Part shown: positions 8,147 through 16,367 of the stretch, in pieces
How positions within the stretch are numbered: the first letter of the stretch is position 1
Layout: each line of letters starts with the position of its first letter
NCBI RefSeq assembly: GCF_003182255.1
Contig: NZ_QGTQ01000004.1
Location: 116,439 to 180,438 of the forward strand
DNA: 64,000 nucleotides
Direction: 5' to 3'
Source of the DNA: Paenibacillus cellulosilyticus
Lineage (GTDB): Bacteria; Bacillota; Bacilli; Paenibacillales; Paenibacillaceae
Made by a program: the position numbers and the translations under genes
The notes under the pieces: model-generated
The model's database searches: none
Told to the model about the DNA's origin: nothing
Seen by the model: the letters and a program-made list of their open reading frames with translations, nothing else

Positions 8147-9625
8147 TTACAGAATGATTGCGATAAGTCCGCCAGAGCCCTCGTTGATAATACGGCCGAG
8201 TGTCTCTTGCAGCTTGTAGCGCGCATTGTCTGGCATCATTGCGATTTTGCCTTGGATGCCCTCTCGTACGATGGAGTGAAGCGATCTGCCGAAAATGTCC
8301 GACTCCCAAATCTTGATCGGATCGTTCTCGAAGTCCTGCATCAAGTAACGAACAAGCTCCTCACTCTGCTTCTCCGTCCCGATAATCGGCGCAAATTCTG
8401 ATTCGACGTCCACGCGAATCATATGAATCGACGGAGCAGTCGCTTTCAGCCTTACACCGAAGCGTGAGCCTTGACGGATAAGCTCTGGTTCATCAAGCGC
8501 CATCTCGGCAAGCGATGGTGCAGCAATGCCGTAGCCTGTCGTCTTGACCATCTCAAGTGCCTCAGCGAATCGATCATACTCCCGCTTCGCGTGTGAGAAT
8601 TCCTGCATAAGCTGCAGCAGATGATCTTTGCCTCGGATCTCGACACCGACGACTTCCATCAGTATTTGATCGTACAGCTCATCTGGCGCATACAGGTCGA
8701 TTTCAGCCACGCCTTGCCCCATATTCATACCGCTGAGGCCTGCACGCGCGATGAAGTCGTAGTCCATAAATTGAGTGACTACACGGTCAACGTCACGCAG
8801 CCTGCGAATATCTTTCACCGTGTCACGTACGGAGTTCTCATAATTCGTACGCAGCCAGTGATTATCGCTCAGCACCATGACCCAGCTAGGCAGGTTAACG
8901 TTAACTTCGTGAACCGGGAACTCGTAGAGTACTTCACGGAGTACCGATACCACTTCATCTTCGCCCATCGATGCCGCGCTCAGCGCCATGACCGGAATAT
9001 CATATTTGGCTTGAAGCTCGCTGCGCAGCTGCTGAGTTTCTTCACTGCGTGGGCGAGTCGAGTTAATGATGAGGACGAACGGTTTGCCAACTTCCTTCAG
9101 TTCGCCTACAACCCGCTCTTCAGCTTCAATATACGAGCCGCGCGGTATTTCAGCGATCGAACCGTCCGTTGTTACGACGACACCAAGCGTCGAATGTTCT
9201 TGAATGACTTTTCGTGTACCGATCTCCGCTGCCTCTTGGAACGGAATCGGTTCTTCGAACCAAGGTGTAGTGATCATCCGAGGACCATTTTCATCCTCAT
9301 AGCCTTTAGCACCTTGCACCGCATAGCCAACGCAATCGACCAGACGAACGTTAACCTCAAGTCCTTCCGCCACCTTCAGCTTAACTGCCTGATTCGGGAC
9401 GAATTTTGGCTCCGTCGTCATGATCGTTTTGCCGGCTGCACTTTGCGGTAATTCATCAATCGCACGGACACGGTCAGCATCATTCGTAATATTGGGAAGC
9501 ACGACCGTCTCCATGAAACGTTTAATAAAAGTTGATTTGCCGGTGCGGACAGCGCCGACAACACCGAGGTAAATATCACCGCCGGTCCGTTCGGCAATGT
9601 CTTTAAAAATGTCCACTTTTTCCAC
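8147..9625 (-). CDS. spoIVA: Stage IV sporulation protein A, coat morphogenetic ATPase
   Basis: SpoIVA is made in the mother cell, is recruited by SpoVM to the forespore surface and polymerises with ATP hydrolysis to form the basement layer of the coat; it is also needed for cortex formation. The 492-residue protein has the Walker A motif GAVRTGKST (24-32), a switch segment VDCVGYAVQGAKGYEDENGP, and the conserved C-terminus ending near GGLIAIIL. Length matches the family. Start is GTG at 9625 with GGGAGGG 8 bases upstream. It is flanked by HU and the yphF-like gene as in Bacillus subtilis and has its own terminator. Confidence 0.97.
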   Translation of the reverse strand: MEKVDIFKDIAERTGGDIYLGVVGAVRTGKSTFIKRFMETVVLPNITNDADRVRAIDELPQSAAGKTIMTTEPKFVPNQAVKLKVAEGLEVNVRLVDCVGYAVQGAKGYEDENGPRMITTPWFEEPIPFQEAAEIGTRKVIQEHSTLGVVVTTDGSIAEIPRGSYIEAEERVVGELKEVGKPFVLIINSTRPRSEETQQLRSELQAKYDIPVMALSAASMGEDEVVSVLREVLYEFPVHEVNVNLPSWVMVLSDNHWLRTNYENSVRDTVKDIRRLRDVDRVVTQFMDYDFIARAGLSGMNMGQGVAEIDLYAPDELYDQILMEVVGVEIRGKDHLLQLMQEFSHAKREYDRFAEALEMVKTTGYGIAAPSLAEMALDEPELIRQGSRFGVRLKATAPSIHMIRVDVESEFAPIIGTEKQSEELVRYLMQDFENDPIKIWESDIFGRSLHSIVREGIQGKIAMMPDNARYKLQETLGRIINEGSGGLIAIIL

Positions 9626-9831
9626 TCAATATCCCTCCCAATTGATATTCCGGTACGCCGCCATCTCCACCGGACAAGAGGGGCAGGCTAGCGACTCTAC
9701 TCGTACAACGTTTTGGACTAGTACTATCATATTGCGTTACGAGGACAAATATGCCCATTCACTTCATGAACATTTCTCCCCTTCCGCACGCGCCCGGCCT
9801 TCCACGAATCACTTATATGCCCTGCTATAAT

Positions 9832-9882
9832 AAAAAAGAACTTTATCACGAAACGATGGTTTAACCATCGCTCGCCATAAAG
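9832..9882 (-). terminator. Terminator after yphF-like gene
   Basis: Minus strand: CTTTAT...ATAAAG outer stem and CGATGG/CCATCG inner stem, followed by TTCTTTTTT, about 20 bases after the stop. Confidence 0.75.
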
Positions 9883-9903
9883 CTCTCTCATAGATTTGCT
9901 ATG

Positions 9904-10671
9904 TTACTTCGTATCTGGCTGCGCTTGAGGCTCGCCGTCTACCCATTGATATGGCGGCGATTTGACCGGCACCAGATCGGAAGATTGCGCGAGCAGTTCT
10001 CGCACATCGTCGCCTTCCTTCGGCGTGATACCACTCTTTTGTACCGCCTGGGCAATATCAAGACCATAGTCCAGATACACCTTGCCGCTGTCATCAATCA
10101 TCGGAGAGATCGCTCTGCCGCTATAGATCGATAACAACTCCGGCTCTTTCTTGCCCAGCTTATCGAAGTCGATTCGATAATAGCCTGGGTAAGCCTCTTC
10201 TTTCTTTGGCAGCTCATTCTTTGAATCAGAATTGCCGTAGTCGTCAATCCAACGCTGGATATCGCTCACCTGCTGATAGATCGCGATGTCCATCAGCTTT
10301 ACCTGCCGCGTCGTCTCTTCATTAATGATAATGTAGTAATAGTGACCTCCGCCTTCGAATGCCTGTGAAGGAGGATCTGTTATGTAATGACGGCTCTTCA
10401 GCTTCGCCCAATCCACGCGATACTTCTCATACTTCGGCGTGTCCGAGCCACTCGTAACGATTGGCAGCATGCCGGTATCGGTGAAATATTGATTGATGAC
10501 AGTCTGCGCGTTCAGCACCGCATCTTTAGCCGGAATCTGATTCTGAACCAGCTGATCCTTCGGGTATAAGCAGCCCGTCGCTGTCGTCATGAAGAGGAGC
10601 AGCGCAAGCGCCGCTCCTCCCCGTCTAACGAAACGTCGGCTGGCTGCTGCTAGACGTATTCCTCGTTGCAT
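9904..10671 (-). CDS. yphF: YphF-like lipoprotein
   Basis: The molecular role is unknown. The 255-residue protein begins with an arginine-rich n-region, a hydrophobic core and a lipobox ending TATGC (cysteine near residue 34), so it should be a membrane-anchored lipoprotein outside the cell. The mature part is hydrophilic with paired tyrosine stretches such as GGGHYYYIIINEE and repeats of YRVDWAKL-like and YRIDFDKL-like sequence, hinting at two related halves. The call rests on position next to spoIVA and on size similar to Bacillus subtilis YphF, more than on motifs. Confidence 0.7.
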   Translation of the reverse strand: MQRGIRLAAASRRFVRRGGAALALLLFMTTATGCLYPKDQLVQNQIPAKDAVLNAQTVINQYFTDTGMLPIVTSGSDTPKYEKYRVDWAKLKSRHYITDPPSQAFEGGGHYYYIIINEETTRQVKLMDIAIYQQVSDIQRWIDDYGNSDSKNELPKKEEAYPGYYRIDFDKLGKKEPELLSIYSGRAISPMIDDSGKVYLDYGLDIAQAVQKSGITPKEGDDVRELLAQSSDLVPVKSPPYQWVDGEPQAQPDTK

Positions 10672-10689
10672 AGCATTACAGCTCCATTT

Positions 10690-11058
10690 CTACCATAACG
10701 TATTATCATCGTCATGCTGCTGCTCAAGCAGCTTGCGTACTGCTGCACGCAGTGGGTCCTCTGGCAGCATCAGCTCAACCGACCCAATTACCTTCGCCTG
10801 GCAACCAAGTCGGTAGCCTTCCTCATGCAGACCGCCCAGCTTGCGTAATTCATTGTCACCAGTTGGTGATAGGCCGAATCGGTTCTCTCCCACATGACGA
10901 ACCTTACACATCATACAAGATGCTTTACCCCCGCAACGTGTCACAATCGGAAGTCCTGTACGCCTTGCTGCATCCAGCACCGTTGTACCTCGTTTGATCA
11001 TCGCCTTCTTACCGCTAGGCTGAAACGTAACTTCATAGACGTTATTATTCGTGCTCAT
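10690..11058 (-). CDS. [2Fe-2S] ferredoxin-like protein 1
   Basis: A 122-residue soluble protein with a plant-type [2Fe-2S] pattern: Cys42-x5-Cys48-x2-Cys51 and Cys86 (RCGGKASCMMCK ... LGCQAK). The fold and loop match adrenodoxin/FdxB-type proteins that carry one electron. The partner enzyme is not evident. A second, different [2Fe-2S] protein follows at 11128-11424 on the same strand, and 18 bases separate its stop from yphF. The pair stands between yphF and yphE, where Bacillus subtilis has no such genes. The extra C-terminus after Cys86 (about 35 residues, acidic then basic) is specific to this copy. Confidence 0.85.
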   Translation of the reverse strand: MSTNNNVYEVTFQPSGKKAMIKRGTTVLDAARRTGLPIVTRCGGKASCMMCKVRHVGENRFGLSPTGDNELRKLGGLHEEGYRLGCQAKVIGSVELMLPEDPLRAAVRKLLEQQHDDDNTLW

Positions 11059-11127
11059 CGCGTTCCTCCAAGCGTACGGCAGCCTCTCTTTTGAACAAAA
11101 AAACTACCAGCGAGTTCATCCCTATGT

Positions 11128-11424
11128 TTAAAAGTACGGCTTGTTGATCGCTACAATACGCCCTTCTGTTGACACGACTACCGCTTGACAGCCCAGTCGA
11201 TAGCCTTCATCGAACTCCTCGGGCTCCAGCCGATCCCATTCTTCATCCGTAATTTCTCCAAGCAATTCCATGCCTTCGGTCACAAGACATCTGCAGCGGG
11301 CACAAGTTCCTCTCGAACATGAGAATTGCCAGTCGACATTTGCTTTCAACGCCAAATCCAGTATAGACTGTCCAGTAATTGGCTCGATGACAGCCGATTT
11401 AGTTCTCCCTTTTAACTCGAGCAT
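11128..11424 (-). CDS. [2Fe-2S] ferredoxin-like protein 2
   Basis: A 98-residue protein with Cys36-x4-Cys41-x2-Cys44 and Cys79 (FSCSRGTCARCRCL ... LGCQAV), again a plant-type [2Fe-2S] centre; an additional Cys46 is present. The spacing between the third and fourth ligands (34 residues) is nearly that of its neighbour, with the same GYRLGCQA closing motif, so the two probably arose by duplication. I start at the ATG at 11424, behind AAGAGGTTG, because the longer frame would run into yphE. Function unknown beyond electron transfer. Confidence 0.85.
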   Translation of the reverse strand: MLELKGRTKSAVIEPITGQSILDLALKANVDWQFSCSRGTCARCRCLVTEGMELLGEITDEEWDRLEPEEFDEGYRLGCQAVVVSTEGRIVAINKPYF

Positions 11425-11440
11425 ACGCTTCAACCTCTTC

Positions 11441-11623
11441 TTATGTAAATACAGTAAATGCGCCGTATATAAATCCGAATACAAGCATAACGAACGCAAC
11501 GAGCGATAATACAGCTTTTACCGCGCCTTTCGTCTTATATCTTGCGAACGATATTAGAAATGCCGAAAATGCCATTAAGCCGATGCCAACAAAAGAAATC
11601 CACATCTTCGTCATAGGATCCAT
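11441..11623 (-). CDS. yphE: Small membrane protein, DUF2768 (YphE-like)
   Basis: A 60-residue protein with two hydrophobic segments (about residues 8-26 and 33-58) separated by RYKTKGAVK, predicted to span the membrane twice. Size, topology and location next to the spoIVA block match the DUF2768 protein YphE of Bacillus subtilis. Function is unknown. The first ferredoxin-type gene downstream starts 16 bases after its stop. Confidence 0.75.
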   Translation of the reverse strand: MDPMTKMWISFVGIGLMAFSAFLISFARYKTKGAVKAVLSLVAFVMLVFGFIYGAFTVFT

Positions 11624-11759
11624 TCGTAAATCACCTCACGTCCTAACGAATCTACCATCCATCCATACAAATGTGTTATGCCATATGTCGAATCATTCCG
11701 TACTATTATAGCAGAACACACCTGTTTGTCCCACTAACTGTTCTGTTCTGAATATGAAC

Positions 11760-11804
11760 AAAAAAAGAAACGGCTAACCGTCAGATGCTTGACGGCGCCG
11801 TTTC
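11760..11804 (-). terminator. Terminator after spoVIF
   Basis: Minus strand: GAAACGGC/GCCGTTTC outer stem and CCGTCA/TGACGG inner stem followed by TTTTTTT. Located 57 bases after the spoVIF stop. Confidence 0.85.
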
Positions 11805-11860
11805 GCTTTTCCCATATGCGTGAAAGCAATGACCGAAACCGGTGCTTCGGCCGAGTGCCG

Positions 11861-12142
11861 TCACTTTTTAATCATCATTTTCATAATCGTTTCGATGTTG
11901 TTCATGTTCATGCCGCTTGCTTTAACAGCTTTAACGATATCGTTAATCGTCTTATCGCTGACCGGAACTTTCGCCATAGAGGATACTTGTTTGATCAACT
12001 TCGTCAGTTCTGCCTCGCTCTGCAGCGTATTTGCCGTTACGCCGCTAGCGATTTTCTTCACTTCCGACTCCGATATCGCCTTGCCCGTTTTCTTGTTGAC
12101 GGCATTCAGAACGTCCTTCGACAGGTTTTTATCGTTGCCCAT
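11861..12142 (-). CDS. spoVIF: Stage VI sporulation protein F
   Basis: A 93-residue, lysine-rich, all-helical protein: a conserved start with KDVLNAVNKKTGKAISESEV, a middle with TELTKLIKQVSSMA-like helices, and a methionine-rich end (MNMNNIETIMKMMIKK). This is the profile of SpoVIF, a regulator of late coat assembly in the mother cell through GerE in Bacillus subtilis. The ATG at 12142 has GAGGCGGCGG upstream. It lies between yphE and gpsA. The call is from sequence pattern and size; the family is small and poorly characterised outside Bacillus. Confidence 0.75.
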   Translation of the reverse strand: MGNDKNLSKDVLNAVNKKTGKAISESEVKKIASGVTANTLQSEAELTKLIKQVSSMAKVPVSDKTINDIVKAVKASGMNMNNIETIMKMMIKK

Positions 12143-12193
12143 CTATCCGCCGCCTCCTCTCCAAGCGCTGCAACTTCGATTCTTTAAGAGGTT

Positions 12194-12290
12194 GTTCATA
12201 AAGTCGTCTTTTGCTCACAAAGCAAGCCAAGAAGCTATTCGACATCGAATCTTGCGTTCTTCTCGGTGCTGAAAATCCGACTTTTTGAAC
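12194..12290. repeat. Palindromic dispersed element, copy A
   Basis: 97 bases bounded by near-perfect inverted ends: GTTCATAAAGTCG (12194-12206) and CGACTTTTTGAAC (12278-12290). Inside are a short palindrome ATTCGACATCGAAT and the block TCTCGGTGCTGAAAATCCGA. No coding potential. The same blocks recur at 20157-20321, between ypfA and ypeB. Confidence 0.8.
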
Positions 12291-12338
12291 TCGCACTTTA
12301 ATGCGAATCGTACGCTGCTAGCATCATATGAGAGGGCT

Positions 12339-13400
12339 TTAGCTTTGGTGTAGGCCCCAGTCCCGAGCGACTTGCTCGCTTTCGTGTGTTCGTCCACGTC
12401 CCATCAACCGATTGACGGCTGTCGTTGGTTCAACGCCTTCGAACAACACACTATACAGTTGATCTGCGATCGGCATCTCAACATCATACTTCTGAGATAA
12501 GTACCTAGCAGCTTTCGTCGTCTTCACACCTTCGACAACCATGCCCATCTGCTCAAGCACTTCAGCCAGCGGAATGCCTTGTGCCAGTTTATGTCCTGCG
12601 CGCCAGTTACGGCTGTGCTTACTGTTACAAGTCACCACGAGGTCGCCTACGCCCGCCAGGCCGGCAAAAGTCAGCGGATTAGCCCCCATCGCCGTACCCA
12701 AACGACTAATCTCAGCTAGACCTCGGGTCAGCAGCGCTGCCTTCGCATTATCGCCGAAACCAAGGCCGTCGGTCATCCCAGCACCAATCGCAATAATATT
12801 CTTAATCGCACCGCCAACCTCTACGCCAACCACATCTGGATTCGTATAGACGCGGAAATAAGAATTAATGAAGGAATCTTGTGCTTGCTCTGCTCGGTTC
12901 TGATCCGCGGATGCGACAACAACCGTCGTCGGCTGCTGCTTCGCCACCTCTTCGGCATGGCTCGGACCAGATAGTACACACAATGAATCCTCAGGACGTC
13001 CCAACTCTTCCGATAAAACGGTTATCATCCGCTTCAGCGTTTCGGCTTCGAAACCTTTCGTTGCATGGATCACTAGCGCATTTGGCGACAAGAACGGCGC
13101 TGCCTGTCTTGCTACATCTCTCATCGCGGAGGATGGTGCAGTGAATAGCACGACTTCTGCACCTGCAAGCGCCTGCTCCATCGACGTCGTAGCCGTCATA
13201 GACTCAGGCAGTGGACAATCCGGCAAATATTTGTCGTTCCGATGTTTACCATTCACTTCGGCTGCTTGTGCTTCCGTCCGTGTCCAAAGCGTAACCTCGA
13301 ACCCGTTCTCGCTGAGAACCATCGCTAGAGCGGTACCCCAGCTGCCGGCAACAAGAACGGCAGCTTTCCTTTTGCCGTTCTCAATGTTTGCGAATGTCAT
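12339..13400 (-). CDS. gpsA: Glycerol-3-phosphate dehydrogenase [NAD(P)+]
   Basis: GpsA reduces dihydroxyacetone phosphate to sn-glycerol-3-phosphate for phospholipid synthesis, feeding plsY next door. The 353-residue protein has VLSGPSHAEEVAKQQPT, GVEVGGAIKNIIAIGAGM with the catalytic lysine, and GVGDLVVTCNSKHSRNW, all classic. Odd: the Rossmann motif near the N-terminus reads VAGSWG (17-22), where the family has GAGSWG; the codon is GTT where GGT would be expected. The rest of the protein is intact. The ATG at 13400 lies 8 bases beyond the plsY stop on the same strand. Confidence 0.94.
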   Translation of the reverse strand: MTFANIENGKRKAAVLVAGSWGTALAMVLSENGFEVTLWTRTEAQAAEVNGKHRNDKYLPDCPLPESMTATTSMEQALAGAEVVLFTAPSSAMRDVARQAAPFLSPNALVIHATKGFEAETLKRMITVLSEELGRPEDSLCVLSGPSHAEEVAKQQPTTVVVASADQNRAEQAQDSFINSYFRVYTNPDVVGVEVGGAIKNIIAIGAGMTDGLGFGDNAKAALLTRGLAEISRLGTAMGANPLTFAGLAGVGDLVVTCNSKHSRNWRAGHKLAQGIPLAEVLEQMGMVVEGVKTTKAARYLSQKYDVEMPIADQLYSVLFEGVEPTTAVNRLMGRGRTHESEQVARDWGLHQS

Positions 13401-13408
13401 GATCTATC

Positions 13409-14011
13409 CTATCCTCTCTTCGCGCCAAGCTTGTTCTCTTTGCCTTGTACAAGTTTCACCAGATTAGAACGATGGCGTACAAAGGCAAAAACACAAATAA
13501 GCAAGCTTGCCCAGAGCATCGGTCCGCTGCCTGTCATGACGCCGATTCCAACAGGAACGAGCGCTGCGAACAGAAGAGAACCGACCGATACATAACGCGT
13601 AATGGCAATGACGGCAATCGCGACAACGCCAGCAATAAGCGCAGGAATGAACGCGAGCGTCGCAATGACGCCGACAGTCGTTGCAATCCCTTTGCCACCC
13701 TTGAAACGGAACCATACAGGCCAGTTATGACCTACGATGGCCGCTAGACCACACAGCACAGGTGCCCACGACTCATAACCACCATTCAATGCATGTCCGA
13801 TCCAGACAGCGGCTACACCCTTCGCAATATCAAGAATGAAAACCGCGATACCCGGACCTTTCCCCAGAACACGCAAGGTGTTCGTCGCACCCGCATTGCC
13901 GCTGCCGTGCTGGCGAATATCAATCCCCTTCACCAAACGTGCAATGACAATGCTGAATGAAACCGAACCTAATAGATAACTGATTATTACCGCTAAGACT
14001 GCGTTCAACAA
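13409..14011 (-). CDS. plsY: Acyl-phosphate:glycerol-3-phosphate acyltransferase
   Basis: PlsY makes lysophosphatidic acid from acyl phosphate and glycerol-3-phosphate in the membrane. The 200-residue protein has five hydrophobic segments and the three family motifs: SxxxxI-like start LLGSVSFSIVIARL, GSGNAGATNTLRVLG, and the GHNWPVWFRFKGGKG loop. Start is a TTG at 14011 (a second TTG follows) with AGGGGAG upstream. The next gene is gpsA, which supplies its substrate, with 8 bases between them. Confidence 0.95.
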   Translation of the reverse strand: MLNAVLAVIISYLLGSVSFSIVIARLVKGIDIRQHGSGNAGATNTLRVLGKGPGIAVFILDIAKGVAAVWIGHALNGGYESWAPVLCGLAAIVGHNWPVWFRFKGGKGIATTVGVIATLAFIPALIAGVVAIAVIAITRYVSVGSLLFAALVPVGIGVMTGSGPMLWASLLICVFAFVRHRSNLVKLVQGKENKLGAKRG

Positions 14012-14083
14012 GCTCGTTCTCCCCTACTTGTCTAGCCAAACGACTAGTCGATTATGGTACGTATTGTCAATCGTCAATTATTA

Positions 14084-15406
14084 TTAATCCGAATCGGATT
14101 TGCGTCTTGTGAACAGTCGAACCGGCGTGCCATCGAAGTTGAAGGCTGCACGGATCTTGTTCTCCAAGTACCGTTCATATGAGAAGTGCATAATCTCAGG
14201 ATCGTTGACGAAAATGACAATCGTCGGCGGCTTCGTCGCTACCTGCGTTGCATAGTTAATGCGCAGACGTTTGCCTTTATCTGTAGGCGGAGGGTTGATT
14301 GCAACCGCATCAGAAATGACATCGTTGAGTACATGGGTTTGAATTCGCAACGCATGCTGCTCCGATACATGGTTCACAACCGGCAGCAGCTTATGTAAGC
14401 GTTGTTTTGTTTTGGCGGAAAGAAAGACAATTGGTGCATAATGCATGAACAAGAAGTTATCACGAACATCCTGTGTGAACAGCTGCATCGTCTTCTCGTC
14501 TTTTTCGATAACATCCCACTTGTTCACAACAAACACACTTGCCTTGCCCGCCTCATGGGCATACCCTGCAATATGTTTGTCTTGATCAATAATGCCTTCT
14601 TCACCATTAATCAGAATGAGTACGACATCCGCACGTTCGATTGCTTTCATCGAGCGCATGACGCTGTATTTCTCCGTCGTCTCATATACCTTGCCACGTT
14701 TGCGCATACCTGCCGTATCGATCAGTACATACTTCTGACCGTCACGTTCGAATGGCGTATCGATCGCATCGCGTGTCGTGCCTGCAATATCACTTACGAT
14801 AACGCGCTCTTCACCGAGCAGTGCATTGACGAGCGACGATTTGCCCACATTCGGACGTCCGATTAGTGCAACACGAATAACGTCCTCATCATATTCCTCG
14901 TCAACCTGCTCTGGCAGCTTCTCAATCGCAGCATCCAGCAAATCACCAATGCCAGTTCCATGAGAGCCAGAAATCGCTACAGGCGTACCGAAGCCTAGGC
15001 CATAAAATTCATATACGTCGTCCATGCGGTTGAAGTTATCCACCTTATTCACCGCTACAACAACTGGTTTACGCGAACGGAATAGCATTTGTGCTACTTC
15101 GTCATCCGCATGGGTCATTCCGGCTTTTGCATCTACCATGAATATAATTACATCAGCTTCCTCGATTGCAAGTTCAGCCTGCATCCGAACCGATTTCATG
15201 ATCTCGTCTTCACCATCGATCTCGATACCGCCAGTATCGATAATGCTGAACGCTCTGCCACTCCATTCGCCTGTTCCATAGATCCGATCACGGGTTACAC
15301 CCGGTTTATCTTCTACGATGGCCAGCCGGTCGCCGATGACCCGATTAAAGATGGTGGACTTCCCCACATTCGGCCGTCCGACTATTGCGATAACGGGTCT
15401 TGCCAT
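14084..15406 (-). CDS. der: Ribosome-assembly GTPase Der (EngA)
   Basis: Der is a double-GTPase essential for maturation of the 50S subunit. The 440-residue protein has two G domains, each with a GRPNVGKS P-loop (residues 10-17 and near 184), DTGG/DTAG switch II motifs, NKVD and NKWD specificity motifs, then the KH-like C-terminal domain ending [13 protein letters not shown]. The length fits the family. Upstream of plsY and gpsA as in Bacillus subtilis. Confidence 0.97.
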   Translation of the reverse strand: MARPVIAIVGRPNVGKSTIFNRVIGDRLAIVEDKPGVTRDRIYGTGEWSGRAFSIIDTGGIEIDGEDEIMKSVRMQAELAIEEADVIIFMVDAKAGMTHADDEVAQMLFRSRKPVVVAVNKVDNFNRMDDVYEFYGLGFGTPVAISGSHGTGIGDLLDAAIEKLPEQVDEEYDEDVIRVALIGRPNVGKSSLVNALLGEERVIVSDIAGTTRDAIDTPFERDGQKYVLIDTAGMRKRGKVYETTEKYSVMRSMKAIERADVVLILINGEEGIIDQDKHIAGYAHEAGKASVFVVNKWDVIEKDEKTMQLFTQDVRDNFLFMHYAPIVFLSAKTKQRLHKLLPVVNHVSEQHALRIQTHVLNDVISDAVAINPPPTDKGKRLRINYATQVATKPPTIVIFVNDPEIMHFSYERYLENKIRAAFNFDGTPVRLFTRRKSDSD

Positions 15407-15493
15407 AACATTCCACTCCTTCGATCATACTCACGAATTACACTATAACAAAAAACATACGGCTTGGCTAACATTTCATATTAAGATTAACGA

Positions 15494-16153
15494 CTATTCT
15501 TCTCTGCCATTGCTGCCAGCGAACCTAAATCTCCATTTCTCTGCAAACGTCCGCATCATCTTGAACACGAGTCCGATCACGCAGGTCGTGAATAATGCGA
15601 GCAAATAGCTATCCCACCAAGCCAAGGAACCAATTACAATTCCTTGCATCGGGTGCCCTGGTTGCAGCCAACCTACAAGAATCGGTTGTATGACCGATGC
15701 AAGTGTCACAACGACGAATCGCATCGTACTATTGGCAGGTGCCATCAACACAGCCGAAAGTCCTGTCATAATAGCCGCATCAAATGTCGCATTATAGAAG
15801 ATTAACACGGGATCATTCAAATATAAAATGCGCAGCCAGCCTCCCATCATCGCCGACAGCAAGGATGCAAACAGCGCGTACACCCGTTGTAATGCCCCTT
15901 CATGCCGATATATCAGCAATGCTGCAACCGCCCAAGCAGTAAGCCAGCATACCGATAATTGAACGGCCAAGCTGCCATGGCCCTCCATCCACTTGTTAAA
16001 TGTAACGGAGAACGGGGTCAACAGTATACAGCCTGATGCAACCAGCGTCAAATAGGGCATTGGAATTCGCTCAGCAATTAGTTCTTTCCAGCCAGTTGTG
16101 AATAAGATGAAGAAAATAAGTGTCAACCCCATCGTCAAATAACCGGCATTCAT
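15494..16153 (-). CDS. yphA: Multi-pass membrane protein, YphA-like
   Basis: A 219-residue protein with about six hydrophobic segments and few charged residues; the short polar C-terminus (MRTFAEKWRFRFAGSNGREE) is probably cytoplasmic. No catalytic motif is seen. Its position between the S1 homologue and der, together with size and topology, matches Bacillus subtilis YphA, of unknown function. I start at the ATG at 16153 since GAGGTGA lies 8 bases upstream; a GTG four codons earlier overlaps that site. Confidence 0.65.
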   Translation of the reverse strand: MNAGYLTMGLTLIFFILFTTGWKELIAERIPMPYLTLVASGCILLTPFSVTFNKWMEGHGSLAVQLSVCWLTAWAVAALLIYRHEGALQRVYALFASLLSAMMGGWLRILYLNDPVLIFYNATFDAAIMTGLSAVLMAPANSTMRFVVVTLASVIQPILVGWLQPGHPMQGIVIGSLAWWDSYLLALFTTCVIGLVFKMMRTFAEKWRFRFAGSNGREE

Positions 16154-16285
16154 CGCATCATTCACCTCGCATGCCTTTATTATGCGCTCTGCTCAACAGT
16201 CGTAACCATATAGGGCTCCGCCCCTTTGACCCCTTTATTCAATTATTTTCTCTCAAGCGCTCTACCCTTACTTGTAGCAGTTAAA

Positions 16286-16328
16286 CAAAAAAGCCCCCTC
16301 ATCCGCATCTCGGAATCGGGGGACTTTT
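16286..16328 (-). terminator. Terminator after S1 homologue
   Basis: Minus strand: AGTCCCCC pairs with GGGGGCT, long loop, then TTTTTTG. Lies about 40 bases after the stop of the S1 gene. Confidence 0.85.
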
Positions 16329-16367
16329 CTTATATGAATTCACACTCGGCTATTGCCGAGACGTGAA

